Shown here: piece by piece, positions 17,105 through 24,455 of the stretch
How positions within the stretch are numbered: the first letter of the stretch is position 1
Layout: the number at the start of each line of letters is the position of its first letter
Origin: an uncultured Clostridia bacterium
GTDB taxonomy: Bacteria; Bacillota; Clostridia; Oscillospirales; Oscillospiraceae
Assembly: GCA_945877365.1 (NCBI GenBank)
Contig: CAMCRV010000024.1
Coordinates: 1-33,098 of the forward strand
Direction of reading: 5' to 3'
Length of the DNA: 33,098 nucleotides
Notes under the pieces: generated by a model
The model's database searches: none
What the model was told of the DNA's origin: nothing
What the model saw: only the letters and a program-made list of their open reading frames with translations
Position numbers and translations under genes: made by a program

Positions 17105-17875
17105 TTATCTGGTTTCCGGTTTCAGCTTGTCCCGGATTTCCTCTGCCATGGCGCGGTAGGCCACGGCGCCCCGGCTGGAACCGTCGTAGGCCTGCACGGG
17201 AATGCCGTGGCTGGGGGCCTCCGCCAGCCGGATGTTCCGGGGAATCACGGCGTTAAACACCTTCCCGGGGAAGTGCCGCCGTACCTCCTGTGCCACCTGG
17301 GCGGAAAAGTTGGTTCTTCCGTCAAACATGGTCAGAGCCACGCCGAAGATTTCCAGCCGGGGATTCATCTTCTTTTTCACCATCCGCAATGTGGACATAA
17401 GATCGCTTAACCCCTCCAGTGCGTAGTATTCGCACTGCACCGGCACCAGAATGGCATCGGCGGCGCACAGGCCGTTGAGGGTCAGCAGCTCCAAGGACGG
17501 GGGACAGTCGATGAAAATTACATCGTAGTCATTTTTCACGGCGCTCAGGGCTTTTTCCAGCTGCCGCTCCCGGTGCTCCACGGCAATCAGCTCCACGGCT
17601 GCTCCTGCCAGATCTGCCGAGGAGGGGAGCACATCGCCGTATTTGGTGTGGACGATGGCCTCCCGGGCGGGAACCTCGTTGATGGCCACATCGTAGGCAG
17701 AGTTCTTGATTTTTCGCTTGTCCACGCCCAGCCCGGAGCTGGCGTTGGCCTGAGGGTCAAAGTCCACCATCAGCACCTTCAGCCCCAGCTCTGTCAGAGC
17801 CGCGGTGAGGTTTACGGTGGAGGTGGTTTTGCCCACACCGCCCTTCTGATTGACCACAGCAATTATCTTGCCCAT
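17105..17875 (-). CDS. parA: Chromosome-partitioning ATPase ParA (Soj)
   Basis: A 256-residue deviant-Walker ATPase. Walker A is KGGVGKTTSTVNL (residues about 11-23), Walker A' is VDFDPQANASSGLG, and Walker B-type IFIDCPPSLELLTLN follows. The short N-terminus with no added helix-turn-helix is the chromosomal Soj type. It works with ParB and parS for origin segregation and, in spore formers, replication and sporulation control. GAAGGAG lies upstream. Two parS sites lie within 90 bp of its start. Confidence 0.96.
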   Translation of the reverse strand: MGKIIAVVNQKGGVGKTTSTVNLTAALTELGLKVLMVDFDPQANASSGLGVDKRKIKNSAYDVAINEVPAREAIVHTKYGDVLPSSADLAGAAVELIAVEHRERQLEKALSAVKNDYDVIFIDCPPSLELLTLNGLCAADAILVPVQCEYYALEGLSDLMSTLRMVKKKMNPRLEIFGVALTMFDGRTNFSAQVAQEVRRHFPGKVFNAVIPRNIRLAEAPSHGIPVQAYDGSSRGAVAYRAMAEEIRDKLKPETR

Positions 17876-17904
17876 GTATGTCTCCTTCTATCTGCGAATC
17901 AAAA

Positions 17905-17920
17905 TGTTTCATGTGAAACA
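17905..17920. promoter_or_regulatory. parS site 1 (ParB-binding)
   Basis: TGTTTCATGTGAAACA differs by one base from the consensus parS palindrome TGTTTCACGTGAAACA. It is 30 bp upstream of the parA start, where ParB loading could also affect parAB expression. Confidence 0.9.
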
Positions 17921-17944
17921 ATGGGGAAGCTCCCCAAAGGGAAA

Positions 17945-17960
17945 TGTTTCATGTGAAACA
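17945..17960. promoter_or_regulatory. parS site 2 (ParB-binding)
   Basis: A second identical TGTTTCATGTGAAACA, exactly 40 bp from site 1, placing both on nearly the same face of the helix. It ends 2 bp before the stop codon of the zinc-ribbon gene. A small GGGGAAGCTCCCC hairpin lies between the two sites. Confidence 0.9.
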
Positions 17961-17962
17961 TT

Positions 17963-18316
17963 TCAGGATGTGCTCTGGGTGGGGGAGGTGCTGCTGGAAT
18001 AGTTCTGACCGGGGCGAAGCTTCTCCACCGGAACTTCCCAAAGGTGAATGGCTGCGGCTGCTGCCGCCAGAAACAGCACCACTGTGAGAATCCACAGGAT
18101 AAACAACCGGCGAAGCCGGACCCGGGATTTTTTTAGTAGTTCCTCAGGGGTGGGAGGCGCCTTCCGCCACACTTTTTTGGGAGCTGCTTTGTGCTTCCGG
18201 ACAGGAAGGACGATGGCGGTGGCGGGATTGACGGGGTATTTCGCCATTTGCTCCAGGCAGATGGGGCAGAAGACCTGATCTTCTTCAATGTCACGGCCGC
18301 ATTTCATGCAGTTCAC
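17963..18316 (-). CDS. Zinc-ribbon single-pass membrane protein of unknown function
   Basis: A 117-residue protein with an N-terminal zinc ribbon (CMKCGRDIEEDQVFCPICLEQM, two CxxC pairs), a basic proline-rich linker, one membrane segment (LFILWILTVVLFLAAAAAAIHLW) and a Ser/Thr-rich tail. The start is most likely the GTG at 18316, which has AAGGAGG at 8 bp. It precedes parA in the same direction with the parS sites between them; co-transcription with parAB is plausible. The function is unknown. Confidence 0.8.
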   Translation of the reverse strand: MNCMKCGRDIEEDQVFCPICLEQMAKYPVNPATAIVLPVRKHKAAPKKVWRKAPPTPEELLKKSRVRLRRLFILWILTVVLFLAAAAAAIHLWEVPVEKLRPGQNYSSSTSPTQSTS

Positions 18317-18346
18317 GCCAAGCACCTCCTTTTTCGTACTTTGCCC

Positions 18347-18375
18347 ATTGTACAACACTTTTTTTCATTCGTAAA
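18347..18375 (-). promoter_or_regulatory. Promoter of the zinc-ribbon/parAB gene set
   Basis: Minus strand: TTTACG, 17 bp, TACAAT (-10 at 18347-18352). It is divergent from the hflK promoter, about 30 bp before the predicted GTG start. Confidence 0.7.
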
Positions 18376-18428
18376 GGGGAGAACGGCAAATAATTTACAT
18401 TGTGTTCAAAATTGAAAGCGGCCTTTCG

Positions 18429-18457
18429 TTGACGGTGCATATCCGGAATGCTATAAT
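18429..18457 (+). promoter_or_regulatory. Promoter of hflK-hflC
   Basis: TTGACG, 17 bp, TATAAT, with the -10 at 18452-18457 and the hflK ATG 33 bp downstream. Confidence 0.85.
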
Positions 18458-18489
18458 GAACAAAAACCAAAAGAAAAGGAGTAAGGCAA

Positions 18490-19503
18490 ATGGAAGAAAA
18501 CGGAACCTACAGCTGGACACCAGATGACCAGCCAAAACCCCCAAAGAAAAAAGTGAGCTTCAAGGGCCTGACCCGGCGGATCGGCGCGGTGATTGTGGTG
18601 ATGATTCTGTTCAGCATGGCAGGCACCTGCTTCTACACCGTGGACGACAAGCAGCAGGCTGTGGTCACCACCTTCGGAAAGGTAACGGATGTCACCGACG
18701 CCGGAGTCCACTTCAAACTGCCCATGGGCATCCAGCAGGTACAGAAGGTGGATGTGAATGTCTACCAGAAAATCGAGCTGGGCTATGACAGCGACGGCAA
18801 CGGACGGGATGAGTTCAACGCCGACAGCGCCATGATCACCGGCGACTACAACATCGTCAATGTGGACTTCTTTGTGGAGTACAAGATCTCCGACCCGGTG
18901 CAGTACCTCTATTCCTCCAACGAGCCGGAGCTGATTCTGAAGAATCTGATTCAGAGTCAGGTGCGCAATGTGGTTGGCTCCGCCTCCGTGGATGCGGTGC
19001 TCACCGACGGCAAGGAGAACATCCAGATGCGGGTCAAGGAGCTGGTCAGTTCCATTCTGGAGGAGTATGAAATAGGCCTGACATTGGTGGATGTGAAGAT
19101 TCAGGATGCCGAGCCCCCTACGGTGGAGGTCATCGAGGCTTTCAAGTCCGTGGAGACCGCCAAGCAGAAGGCGGAAACCGTCATCAACGATGCCAAGGCC
19201 TATAAGAACGCCCAGATCCCCAAGGCTGAGGCCGAGGCGGACAAGCTGATTCAGAACGCCGAGTACCTGCGGCAGAAGCGTATCAACGAGGCCAACCAGC
19301 AGGTTGCCATGTTCAACGCCATGTACGAGGAGTACGCCAGAAATCCCCAGATCACCCGCTCCCGGATGTACTACGAGGCCATTTCTCAGGTGCTCCCCGG
19401 GGTGGAGGTGTACATCAACACCGGGAGCTCCTCCAATTTGCAGACTCTGCTGCCCCTGGGCTCTCTGGCAGGAACCGAGACCAATGGAGGTGAGACCGAA
19501 TGA
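18490..19503 (+). CDS. hflK: HflK-like SPFH/band-7 membrane protein
   Basis: A 337-residue protein with a short proline-rich cytoplasmic N-terminus, one membrane segment (residues about 32-53, IGAVIVVMILFSMAGTCFYTV) and an extracytoplasmic SPFH domain (VDDKQQAVVTTFGKVTDVTDAGVHFKLPMGIQQVQKVDV) followed by a long helical region rich in Lys/Glu/Ala. HflK and HflC assemble a cage-like microdomain around the FtsH protease in bacteria where they have been studied. AAGGAG lies 8 bp upstream. It overlaps hflC by 4 bp (ATGA). No ftsH is present in the window. Confidence 0.92.
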   Translation: MEENGTYSWTPDDQPKPPKKKVSFKGLTRRIGAVIVVMILFSMAGTCFYTVDDKQQAVVTTFGKVTDVTDAGVHFKLPMGIQQVQKVDVNVYQKIELGYDSDGNGRDEFNADSAMITGDYNIVNVDFFVEYKISDPVQYLYSSNEPELILKNLIQSQVRNVVGSASVDAVLTDGKENIQMRVKELVSSILEEYEIGLTLVDVKIQDAEPPTVEVIEAFKSVETAKQKAETVINDAKAYKNAQIPKAEAEADKLIQNAEYLRQKRINEANQQVAMFNAMYEEYARNPQITRSRMYYEAISQVLPGVEVYINTGSSSNLQTLLPLGSLAGTETNGGETE

Positions 19504-20372
19504 AAAAGAAACTGATTGTGATTATTCTGCTGCTTCTGGTGGTGAGCATTGCCGGCGGCGCCCTGTTTACCGTCCGGGAGGATCAGTACGCCTGCACCGT
19601 CCGGTTCTCCAAGATCATCGACACCACCGGAGAGGCCGGCATCCACTTCAAGGTGCCCTACTTTGACAGTGTGAAATATTTCTCCAAGGCCACCCAGTTC
19701 TATGATATCCCTCCCTCTGAGGTGCTGACCTCCGACAAGCAGAACATGACGGTGGACTGCTATATCCTGTGGAAGATCGCAGACCCCAAGCTGTTCTACC
19801 AGACCCTTGGCACCACCGCCGTGGCAGAGCAGCGGCTCAACGCCCTGACCTACAACGAGCTGAAAACCGTCATGGGAACATTGGCGCAGGCGGATATCAT
19901 CAACATGGAGGACGGCGGCAAACGCAACGAAATCTATGAGAACATCGCCACCGATGTGGATGCTCTGGCCAGAACCTACGGCATTCAGGTGGAGGATGTG
20001 AAAATCAAGCAGTTCGACCTGCCGGAGAGCAACCTGAACGCCGTGTACAACCGGATGATTTCCGAGCGCAACCAGATGGCGGAGAAGTACACCGCCGACG
20101 GCAACTACGAAGCCTCCATCATCCGCAACGATGTGGATAAGCAGGTGAACATTATGGTATCCGATGCCAAGGCCAAGGCCGCCCAGCTGGAGGCCGAGGG
20201 CGAGGGCGAGTATATGCGCCTGCTGGCAGAGGCCTACGACACCGAGGATAAGAAGGAATTCTACGAATTCAATCTGGCTCTGGATGCCCTGAAAAAGAGC
20301 CTCACCGGCAAGGAGAAAACCGTGATTCTGGACGGAAACTCCGAGCTGGCAAAGATTCTGATGGGTGAATAA
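19500..20372 (+). CDS. hflC: HflC-like SPFH/band-7 membrane protein
   Basis: A 290-residue partner of HflK: N-terminal membrane segment (LIVIILLLLVVSIAGGALFTV), then an SPFH domain (REDQYACTVRFSKIIDTTGEAGIHFKVPYFDSVKYF) and the helical region with RMISERNQMAEKYTADGNYEA and a Gly/Glu turn. It is translationally coupled to hflK, and its GGAGG lies within the hflK end. It probably modulates membrane proteolysis. Confidence 0.92.
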   Translation: MKKKLIVIILLLLVVSIAGGALFTVREDQYACTVRFSKIIDTTGEAGIHFKVPYFDSVKYFSKATQFYDIPPSEVLTSDKQNMTVDCYILWKIADPKLFYQTLGTTAVAEQRLNALTYNELKTVMGTLAQADIINMEDGGKRNEIYENIATDVDALARTYGIQVEDVKIKQFDLPESNLNAVYNRMISERNQMAEKYTADGNYEASIIRNDVDKQVNIMVSDAKAKAAQLEAEGEGEYMRLLAEAYDTEDKKEFYEFNLALDALKKSLTGKEKTVILDGNSELAKILMGE

Positions 20373-20379
20373 AGAACAA

Positions 20380-20408
20380 TGCGCCGGTGAGAAAACCTCA
20401 CCGGCGCA
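20380..20408. terminator. Bidirectional terminator between hflC and GluQRS
   Basis: A 12-bp stem TGCGCCGGTGAG / CTCACCGGCGCA with a 5-base loop lies between two convergent genes. ATTTCTAT follows on plus and TTGTTCTTT on minus. Confidence 0.85.
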
Positions 20409-20412
20409 ATTT

Positions 20413-21342
20413 CTATAGATTCTTCAGCATATCCGCACTTAGGCAGATATCCTCTTTCTTTACCTTGTCCCAAGAGAAAACGGTTGCCAGCTCCTGTGCA
20501 CTGACGGATTCCGGCCTGTCCAGAAGTCCGGCGCTGAAGGCCAGCTGACCCAGAATTTCCTGGGGAGAATAGAATTTTTGCAGCTGCCCCAGATCCAGAT
20601 CTCTGTCCCGTTTGCTCAGCCGCCGCCCGTCTGGAGCCAGAAGCATGGGCACATGGGCATACTCCGGATGGGGGAAGCCCCAAAGCTCCTGCAAATACAT
20701 CTGCCGGGGGGCAGAGCTGAGCAGATCCATGCCCCGGACAACCTCCGTAACCCCGGCCTCTCCGTCATCCACGGTGACAGCCAGCTGATACACATACACC
20801 CCATCCGCCCGTCGCATAACCATGTCGCCGCAGTCCGTAGCCAGATTCAGGGAATACGCCCCCTGCACCCGGTCGGTGAATTGCCAGACCCTGTCCGGAA
20901 CCATCACGCGCCAGGCAGGCGCCCGGTGAAAGGCATTCCTCTGCTCCTGCGTCAGATTCCGGCAGGTGCCGGGGTAGACATAGGTGCCGTCGGAAAGATG
21001 GGGAGCGTTGACCCCGTGGAGCTGGCTGCGGGTGCAGTAGCAGGGATAAAGAAGACCTAGATCTTCCAGTTTCTGGAAATACTCGTCATATACCCGGCTG
21101 CGCTGGCTCTGGGGCGGTGTTTCCCGATCCCAGCTGAGCCCCAGCCACAATAAATCCTGCCGCAGGACTTGGGCATATTCCGGGCTGGTGCGCTGGGTGT
21201 CCAGATCCTCCATCCGCAGCACCATCTCCCCGTCCCGGCTGCGGACGGAGAGCCAGCCAAGCATGGCGGCAAACACATTGCCCAGATGCATCCGCCCGGA
21301 GGGGGTGGGGGCAAACCGCCCCACCGGCTTTACCTCAGCCAT
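20413..21342 (-). CDS. gluQ: Glutamyl-Q tRNA(Asp) synthetase (GluQRS)
   Basis: About 309 residues: a glutamyl-tRNA synthetase catalytic domain without the anticodon-binding domain. It shows GRFAPTPSGRMHLGN (HIGH-like), MEDLDTQRT, the zinc set CYC...YPGTC, and RLSKRDRDLDL (KMSKS-like). GluQRS attaches glutamate to queuosine at position 34 of tRNA-Asp. The start is uncertain: ATG at 21342 (used here) or GTG at 21351; neither has a clear ribosome site. It begins inside the end of the upstream acidic-protein gene, so translation is probably coupled. Confidence 0.9.
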   Translation of the reverse strand: MAEVKPVGRFAPTPSGRMHLGNVFAAMLGWLSVRSRDGEMVLRMEDLDTQRTSPEYAQVLRQDLLWLGLSWDRETPPQSQRSRVYDEYFQKLEDLGLLYPCYCTRSQLHGVNAPHLSDGTYVYPGTCRNLTQEQRNAFHRAPAWRVMVPDRVWQFTDRVQGAYSLNLATDCGDMVMRRADGVYVYQLAVTVDDGEAGVTEVVRGMDLLSSAPRQMYLQELWGFPHPEYAHVPMLLAPDGRRLSKRDRDLDLGQLQKFYSPQEILGQLAFSAGLLDRPESVSAQELATVFSWDKVKKEDICLSADMLKNL

Positions 21343-21785
21343 TGAATCCACAAGGTGATCAAGACCATGATGGCCAGAATTTCCGCCAGCGCCAGAACGG
21401 TCAGCAGACCGACGCTCTTTTTCTGCTTCTTTTTTGCGGACTTCCGGCTCTGCCGGGCTTCCTCCAGCTCCCGGACGGTCTGCTTCTGCTGCTGCCGCTT
21501 CTCCCGAAGGGCCTCCTTTTTGGCTCGACGCTGATCCTTCACCGCCTGACGGTAGTCCTCCTGATAGAAGACCGCGTCATCATCCAGATATTCTTCTTCC
21601 TCCTCAAACTCGCCATAGCCGTTGGCATAGTTGCGGTAGTGCTCATCGTCTTCGTCAGATTCATCATCAAAGAATTCCTCGAAGCCTTCCGTCAGGTCTT
21701 CCTCATATTCCCCGATTTCCGGGTCGTCCTCTGCCAGCAGCTCCTCCTGAAGCCGCTGCAGTTCTTTTCTGGGATCATCAAACAT
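21330..21785 (-). CDS. Acidic, charged-repeat protein with C-terminal membrane anchor (unknown)
   Basis: A 151-residue protein starting at the ATG at 21785 (AAAGGAGG upstream). Residues 1-85 are extremely acidic (for example DEDDEHYRNYANGYGEFEEE). Residues about 85-125 are basic and probably helical (RQAVKDQRRAKKEALREKRQQQKQ). The last ~25 form one membrane segment (VGLLTVLALAEILAIMVLITLWIQWL). The charge split suggests a tail-anchored protein with a disordered acidic domain. It overlaps GluQRS by 13 bp. No family is recognised. Confidence 0.75.
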   Translation of the reverse strand: MFDDPRKELQRLQEELLAEDDPEIGEYEEDLTEGFEEFFDDESDEDDEHYRNYANGYGEFEEEEEYLDDDAVFYQEDYRQAVKDQRRAKKEALREKRQQQKQTVRELEEARQSRKSAKKKQKKSVGLLTVLALAEILAIMVLITLWIQWLR

Positions 21786-21810
21786 ATTGTTCACCCTCCT
21801 TTGTGTCCCC

Positions 21811-21839
21811 ATTTTACCCCAAAGTCGTGGGAAAGTAAA
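21811..21839 (-). promoter_or_regulatory. Promoter of the acidic protein-GluQRS pair
   Basis: Minus strand: TTTACT, 17 bp, TAAAAT, with the -10 at 21811-21816, 25 bp before the ATG. It is divergent from the lspA promoter. Confidence 0.65.
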
Positions 21840-21870
21840 GAGAAATCCGCTCCGGATGTCCATGGGAAGT

Positions 21871-21899
21871 TTGACAATTCCCTGCCACCGTGATATCAT
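21871..21899 (+). promoter_or_regulatory. Promoter of lspA-rluD
   Basis: TTGACA, 17 bp, TATCAT, with the -10 at 21894-21899 and the lspA ATG 33 bp downstream. Confidence 0.85.
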
Positions 21900-21932
21900 A
21901 AGCCTTACAAATCCAGCCGGAGGTTCCTGCCC

Positions 21933-22415
21933 ATGTCCATTTTGCCCTATGCCGTTTTCATTGCCGCGGTTGTGGCGGCGGATCAGTTTGCCAAATACCT
22001 GACGGTGGCCAACATCCCATTGTTTTCGGATGTCCCCTTCATCCCGGGGCTTTTGCAGCTGACCTATGTCCAGAACACCGGCGCCGCCTTCTCCTCCTTT
22101 CAGGGGCAGCAGTGGCTGTTTGCTGTGATGTTTGTGATTTTCACGGGAGTGATTCTCTGGGAGTTTTTCAAAAAGCCCATGCCGTTTCAAAAGCTGGAAC
22201 GGTGGTGTATTGCCGCCGTCTACGCCGGGGGACTGGGGAACATGATCGACCGGGTGCGGCTGGGCTATGTGGTGGATATGATCGAGACCACATTCATGGA
22301 ATTTCCCGTGTTCAATGTGGCGGACTGCTTCATCACCTGCGGCTGCATCCTGCTGATGGCACATCTCTTCCTTTTTAATAAGGAATTCTGGAAGGATGAC
22401 AAAAAATGCGCTTAA
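21933..22415 (+). CDS. lspA: Lipoprotein signal peptidase (signal peptidase II)
   Basis: A 160-residue, four-helix membrane aspartyl protease that removes lipoprotein signal peptides after lipidation. Family blocks are VQNTGAAFSSFQGQ, GGLGNMIDRVRLGYVVDMI (first catalytic Asp) and VFNVADCFITCG (second Asp). GGAGG precedes the ATG. It overlaps the rluD-type gene by 10 bp, the conserved lspA-rluD pairing of Firmicutes. Confidence 0.96.
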   Translation: MSILPYAVFIAAVVAADQFAKYLTVANIPLFSDVPFIPGLLQLTYVQNTGAAFSSFQGQQWLFAVMFVIFTGVILWEFFKKPMPFQKLERWCIAAVYAGGLGNMIDRVRLGYVVDMIETTFMEFPVFNVADCFITCGCILLMAHLFLFNKEFWKDDKKCA

Positions 22416-23311
22416 CGGCAGATCAGGCCGGGGAACGGCTGGATGCCTTTCTTGCCCGGATGGGGGAGGGGCTGACCCGCTCCGCCGCCCAGAAGCTCAT
22501 TGAGCAGGGGCAGGTTCTGCGCAACGGTAAGCCCGGCAAAAAGAACGACAAGCTGAATCCCGGGGACATTGTGGAGTATACCGTCCCGGAGGCCAAGCCA
22601 GTGGATATCGTGGCTACGGAAATGCCTCTGGATATCGTCTACGAGGATGAAGATGTGCTGGTAATCAACAAGCCCAAGGGGCTGGTGGTGCATCCTGCCG
22701 CCGGGCATCAGGAGGACACTCTGGTGAACGGCCTGCTGTACGCCATGGGGGATGACCTTTCCGGCATCAACGGAGAGCTGCGCCCCGGCATTGTCCACCG
22801 GATTGACAAGGATACCTCCGGGCTTCTGGCGGTGGCGAAAAATGATCTGGCTCATACCATGCTGGCCAGCCAGCTGAAGGATCACTCCATGGCCAGAACC
22901 TACGATGCCATCGTCTGCGGCAACCTGAAGGAGGACAGCGGCACCGTGGACGCTCCCATCGGGCGGCATCCCACGGATCGGAAAAAGATGTGCGTGACCC
23001 AGCGCAATTCCAAGCCTGCAATTACCCACTGGGAGGTTGTGACCCGGTACAAGGGCTATACCCACATCCGCTGCAAGCTGGAAACCGGGCGCACCCATCA
23101 GATCCGGGTGCACATGGCCTATATCGGCCACCCCATTCTGGGGGACACGGTCTATGGTCACAAAAAGCCGGAGCTGGGGCAGTCCAGCCAGTGCCTCCAC
23201 GCCGGGGCCCTGTGCTTCGCCCACCCCAGAGACGGCAGACCCATTCTGGTCTTTGCAGAGCTTCCCCAGTATTTCAAAGAGGTGCTGGAAAAGCTGGAGA
23301 GAAGAAATTGA
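22406..23311 (+). CDS. RluA/RluD-family pseudouridine synthase
   Basis: A 301-residue enzyme with an N-terminal S4 RNA-binding domain (RLDAFLARMGEGLTRSAAQKLIEQGQVLRNG) and the catalytic motif GIVHRIDKDTSGLLAVAKN (nucleophilic Asp in HRID). LETGRTHQIRVHMAYIGHPILGDTVYG is another signature. By position after lspA it is the RluD-type (YlyB-like) enzyme modifying 23S rRNA, but RluA/RluC/RluD specificity cannot be told from this sequence. The stop codon lies in an AATTGA repeat. Confidence 0.93.
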   Translation: MRLTADQAGERLDAFLARMGEGLTRSAAQKLIEQGQVLRNGKPGKKNDKLNPGDIVEYTVPEAKPVDIVATEMPLDIVYEDEDVLVINKPKGLVVHPAAGHQEDTLVNGLLYAMGDDLSGINGELRPGIVHRIDKDTSGLLAVAKNDLAHTMLASQLKDHSMARTYDAIVCGNLKEDSGTVDAPIGRHPTDRKKMCVTQRNSKPAITHWEVVTRYKGYTHIRCKLETGRTHQIRVHMAYIGHPILGDTVYGHKKPELGQSSQCLHAGALCFAHPRDGRPILVFAELPQYFKEVLEKLERRN

Positions 23312-23363
23312 AAATTGATAATTGAAAATTGATAATTGAAAATTATGGTGTCCCTTCGGGACG
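23306..23363. repeat. AAATTGATAATTG repeat arm with TCCCTTCGGGA hairpin
   Basis: Five ATTGA(A/T)AATT words, then TATGGTGTCCCTTCGGGACG, the same arrangement as the left side of 11232-11380. It overlaps the stop codon of the pseudouridine synthase. Only one arm is visible. Confidence 0.75.
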
Positions 23364-23390
23364 ATTTAAAAGAGACTGGAAGGTTGAACG

Positions 23391-24239
23391 ATGTTTTCAG
23401 ATATCTTATTAACCGTAGATTATGACCGAACCCTCACCGCACCGGATTCTACGATTCCGGAGCGGAATCTGGAAGCCATCCGCTATTTTATGGACAACGG
23501 CGGCGCCTTTACCGTCAATACCGGCCGCAGCGTACCCATGAGCCGCAGCTTTCTGGACAAGGTGCCGGTGAACGCACCCCTGCTGCTGTACAATGGCTCC
23601 GCCGCCTATGATATTCAGAAGAAGAAATTCATTTTCTGCCATCCCATTGAACTGGATCTGTGGGACATGGTGAGGAAGTGTCAGGAGCTGTTCCCGGGCT
23701 ATCCCGTGGAGATGCAGGGGGTGGATGCCCACTACCGCTTTTGGGAGGACCCGGCCTGGGATGCCTTCTGCGATTTCAATGGCTGCGCCCGGGGCTTTGC
23801 CCGCCCCGGGGATGAGATTGGCCCATTTGTGAAGCTGTCGGTCTACGGCCACCTGAAGGGGGTGGGTGTCTCCTATCTGTTCACCGCAGAACCGGAGGTA
23901 ATGGCACAGATGGATGAAATGGAGAAAACGCTCCGGGAGGTCTTTGGGGATAAGTGCGAGGTTTTCCGGGCTGGGGCACGGATTATCGATATCCACGCCA
24001 AGGGTGTTTCCAAGAATCGCTCCGCCCGGGAGCTGCAAAAGACGCTGGGTCGGAAAACCCTGGTGTGCGTCGGCGATGGGGAAAATGATGTGTCCATGCT
24101 GGAGGGGGCAGACTTTGCCTTCTGCCCGTCTGACGCCGTGGTGGCGGATCGTTTTCCCAATGTCTGCCCCTGCGAGGAAGGCGCAGTGGCGGATGTAATC
24201 TATGAAAAAATCCCGGAAATTCTGGGGATACAGCCTTGA
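23391..24239 (+). CDS. HAD-superfamily (Cof/IIB type) phosphatase
   Basis: A 282-residue cytoplasmic hydrolase. Motif I is TVDYDRTLTAPDSTI (nucleophile and acid Asp pair DYD), motif II NTGRS, and motif IV GDGENDVSMLEGADF near residue 225. A substrate-capping domain lies between. Members dephosphorylate sugar phosphates or small phosphorylated metabolites; the substrate is not predictable. GGAAGG lies before the ATG. Its TGA stop overlaps the -35 box of the tRNA promoter. Confidence 0.92.
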   Translation: MFSDILLTVDYDRTLTAPDSTIPERNLEAIRYFMDNGGAFTVNTGRSVPMSRSFLDKVPVNAPLLLYNGSAAYDIQKKKFIFCHPIELDLWDMVRKCQELFPGYPVEMQGVDAHYRFWEDPAWDAFCDFNGCARGFARPGDEIGPFVKLSVYGHLKGVGVSYLFTAEPEVMAQMDEMEKTLREVFGDKCEVFRAGARIIDIHAKGVSKNRSARELQKTLGRKTLVCVGDGENDVSMLEGADFAFCPSDAVVADRFPNVCPCEEGAVADVIYEKIPEILGIQP

Positions 24240-24264
24240 CAAGCCGGGAAATCTATGGTAGAAT
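24236..24264 (+). promoter_or_regulatory. Promoter of the tRNA-Gly/Arg/His cluster
   Basis: TTGACA, 17 bp, TAGAAT; the -10 ends 32 bp before tRNA-Gly. The -35 overlaps the stop codon of the phosphatase gene. Confidence 0.85.
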
Positions 24265-24296
24265 CTTCTGGCTGAATCATAAAAGAGTCAGGCTTT

Positions 24297-24370
24297 GCGG
24301 GTGTAGTTCAATGGTAGAACACCAGCCTTCCAAGCTGGATACGCGGGTCCGATTCCCGTCACCCGCTCCA
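24297..24370 (+). tRNA. tRNA-Gly (anticodon TCC)
   Basis: Acceptor stem GCGGGTG/CACCCGC, anticodon loop CTTCCAA between CCAGC and GCTGG, T-loop GGGTCCGATTCCC, encoded CCA. All stems pair. It reads GGA/GGG. Eight bases separate it from tRNA-Arg. Confidence 0.97.
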
Positions 24371-24378
24371 TTCGACAC

Positions 24379-24455
24379 GCGCCAATAGCTCAGCTGGATA
24401 GAGCAACTGCCTTCTAAGCAGTAGGTCGGGGGTTCGAGTCCCTCCTGGCGTGCCA
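24379..24455 (+). tRNA. tRNA-Arg (anticodon TCT)
   Basis: Anticodon loop CTTCTAA between ACTGC and GCAGT; T-arm GGGGGTTCGAGTCCCTC; encoded CCA. The acceptor stem is imperfect: GCGCCAA opposite CTGGCGT gives a G-U at 1:72 and an A-C mismatch at 7:66. The 3' part from 24435 on is repeated exactly at 24551-24582, so the 3' end may have been exchanged during an insertion. It reads AGA/AGG. Confidence 0.93.
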
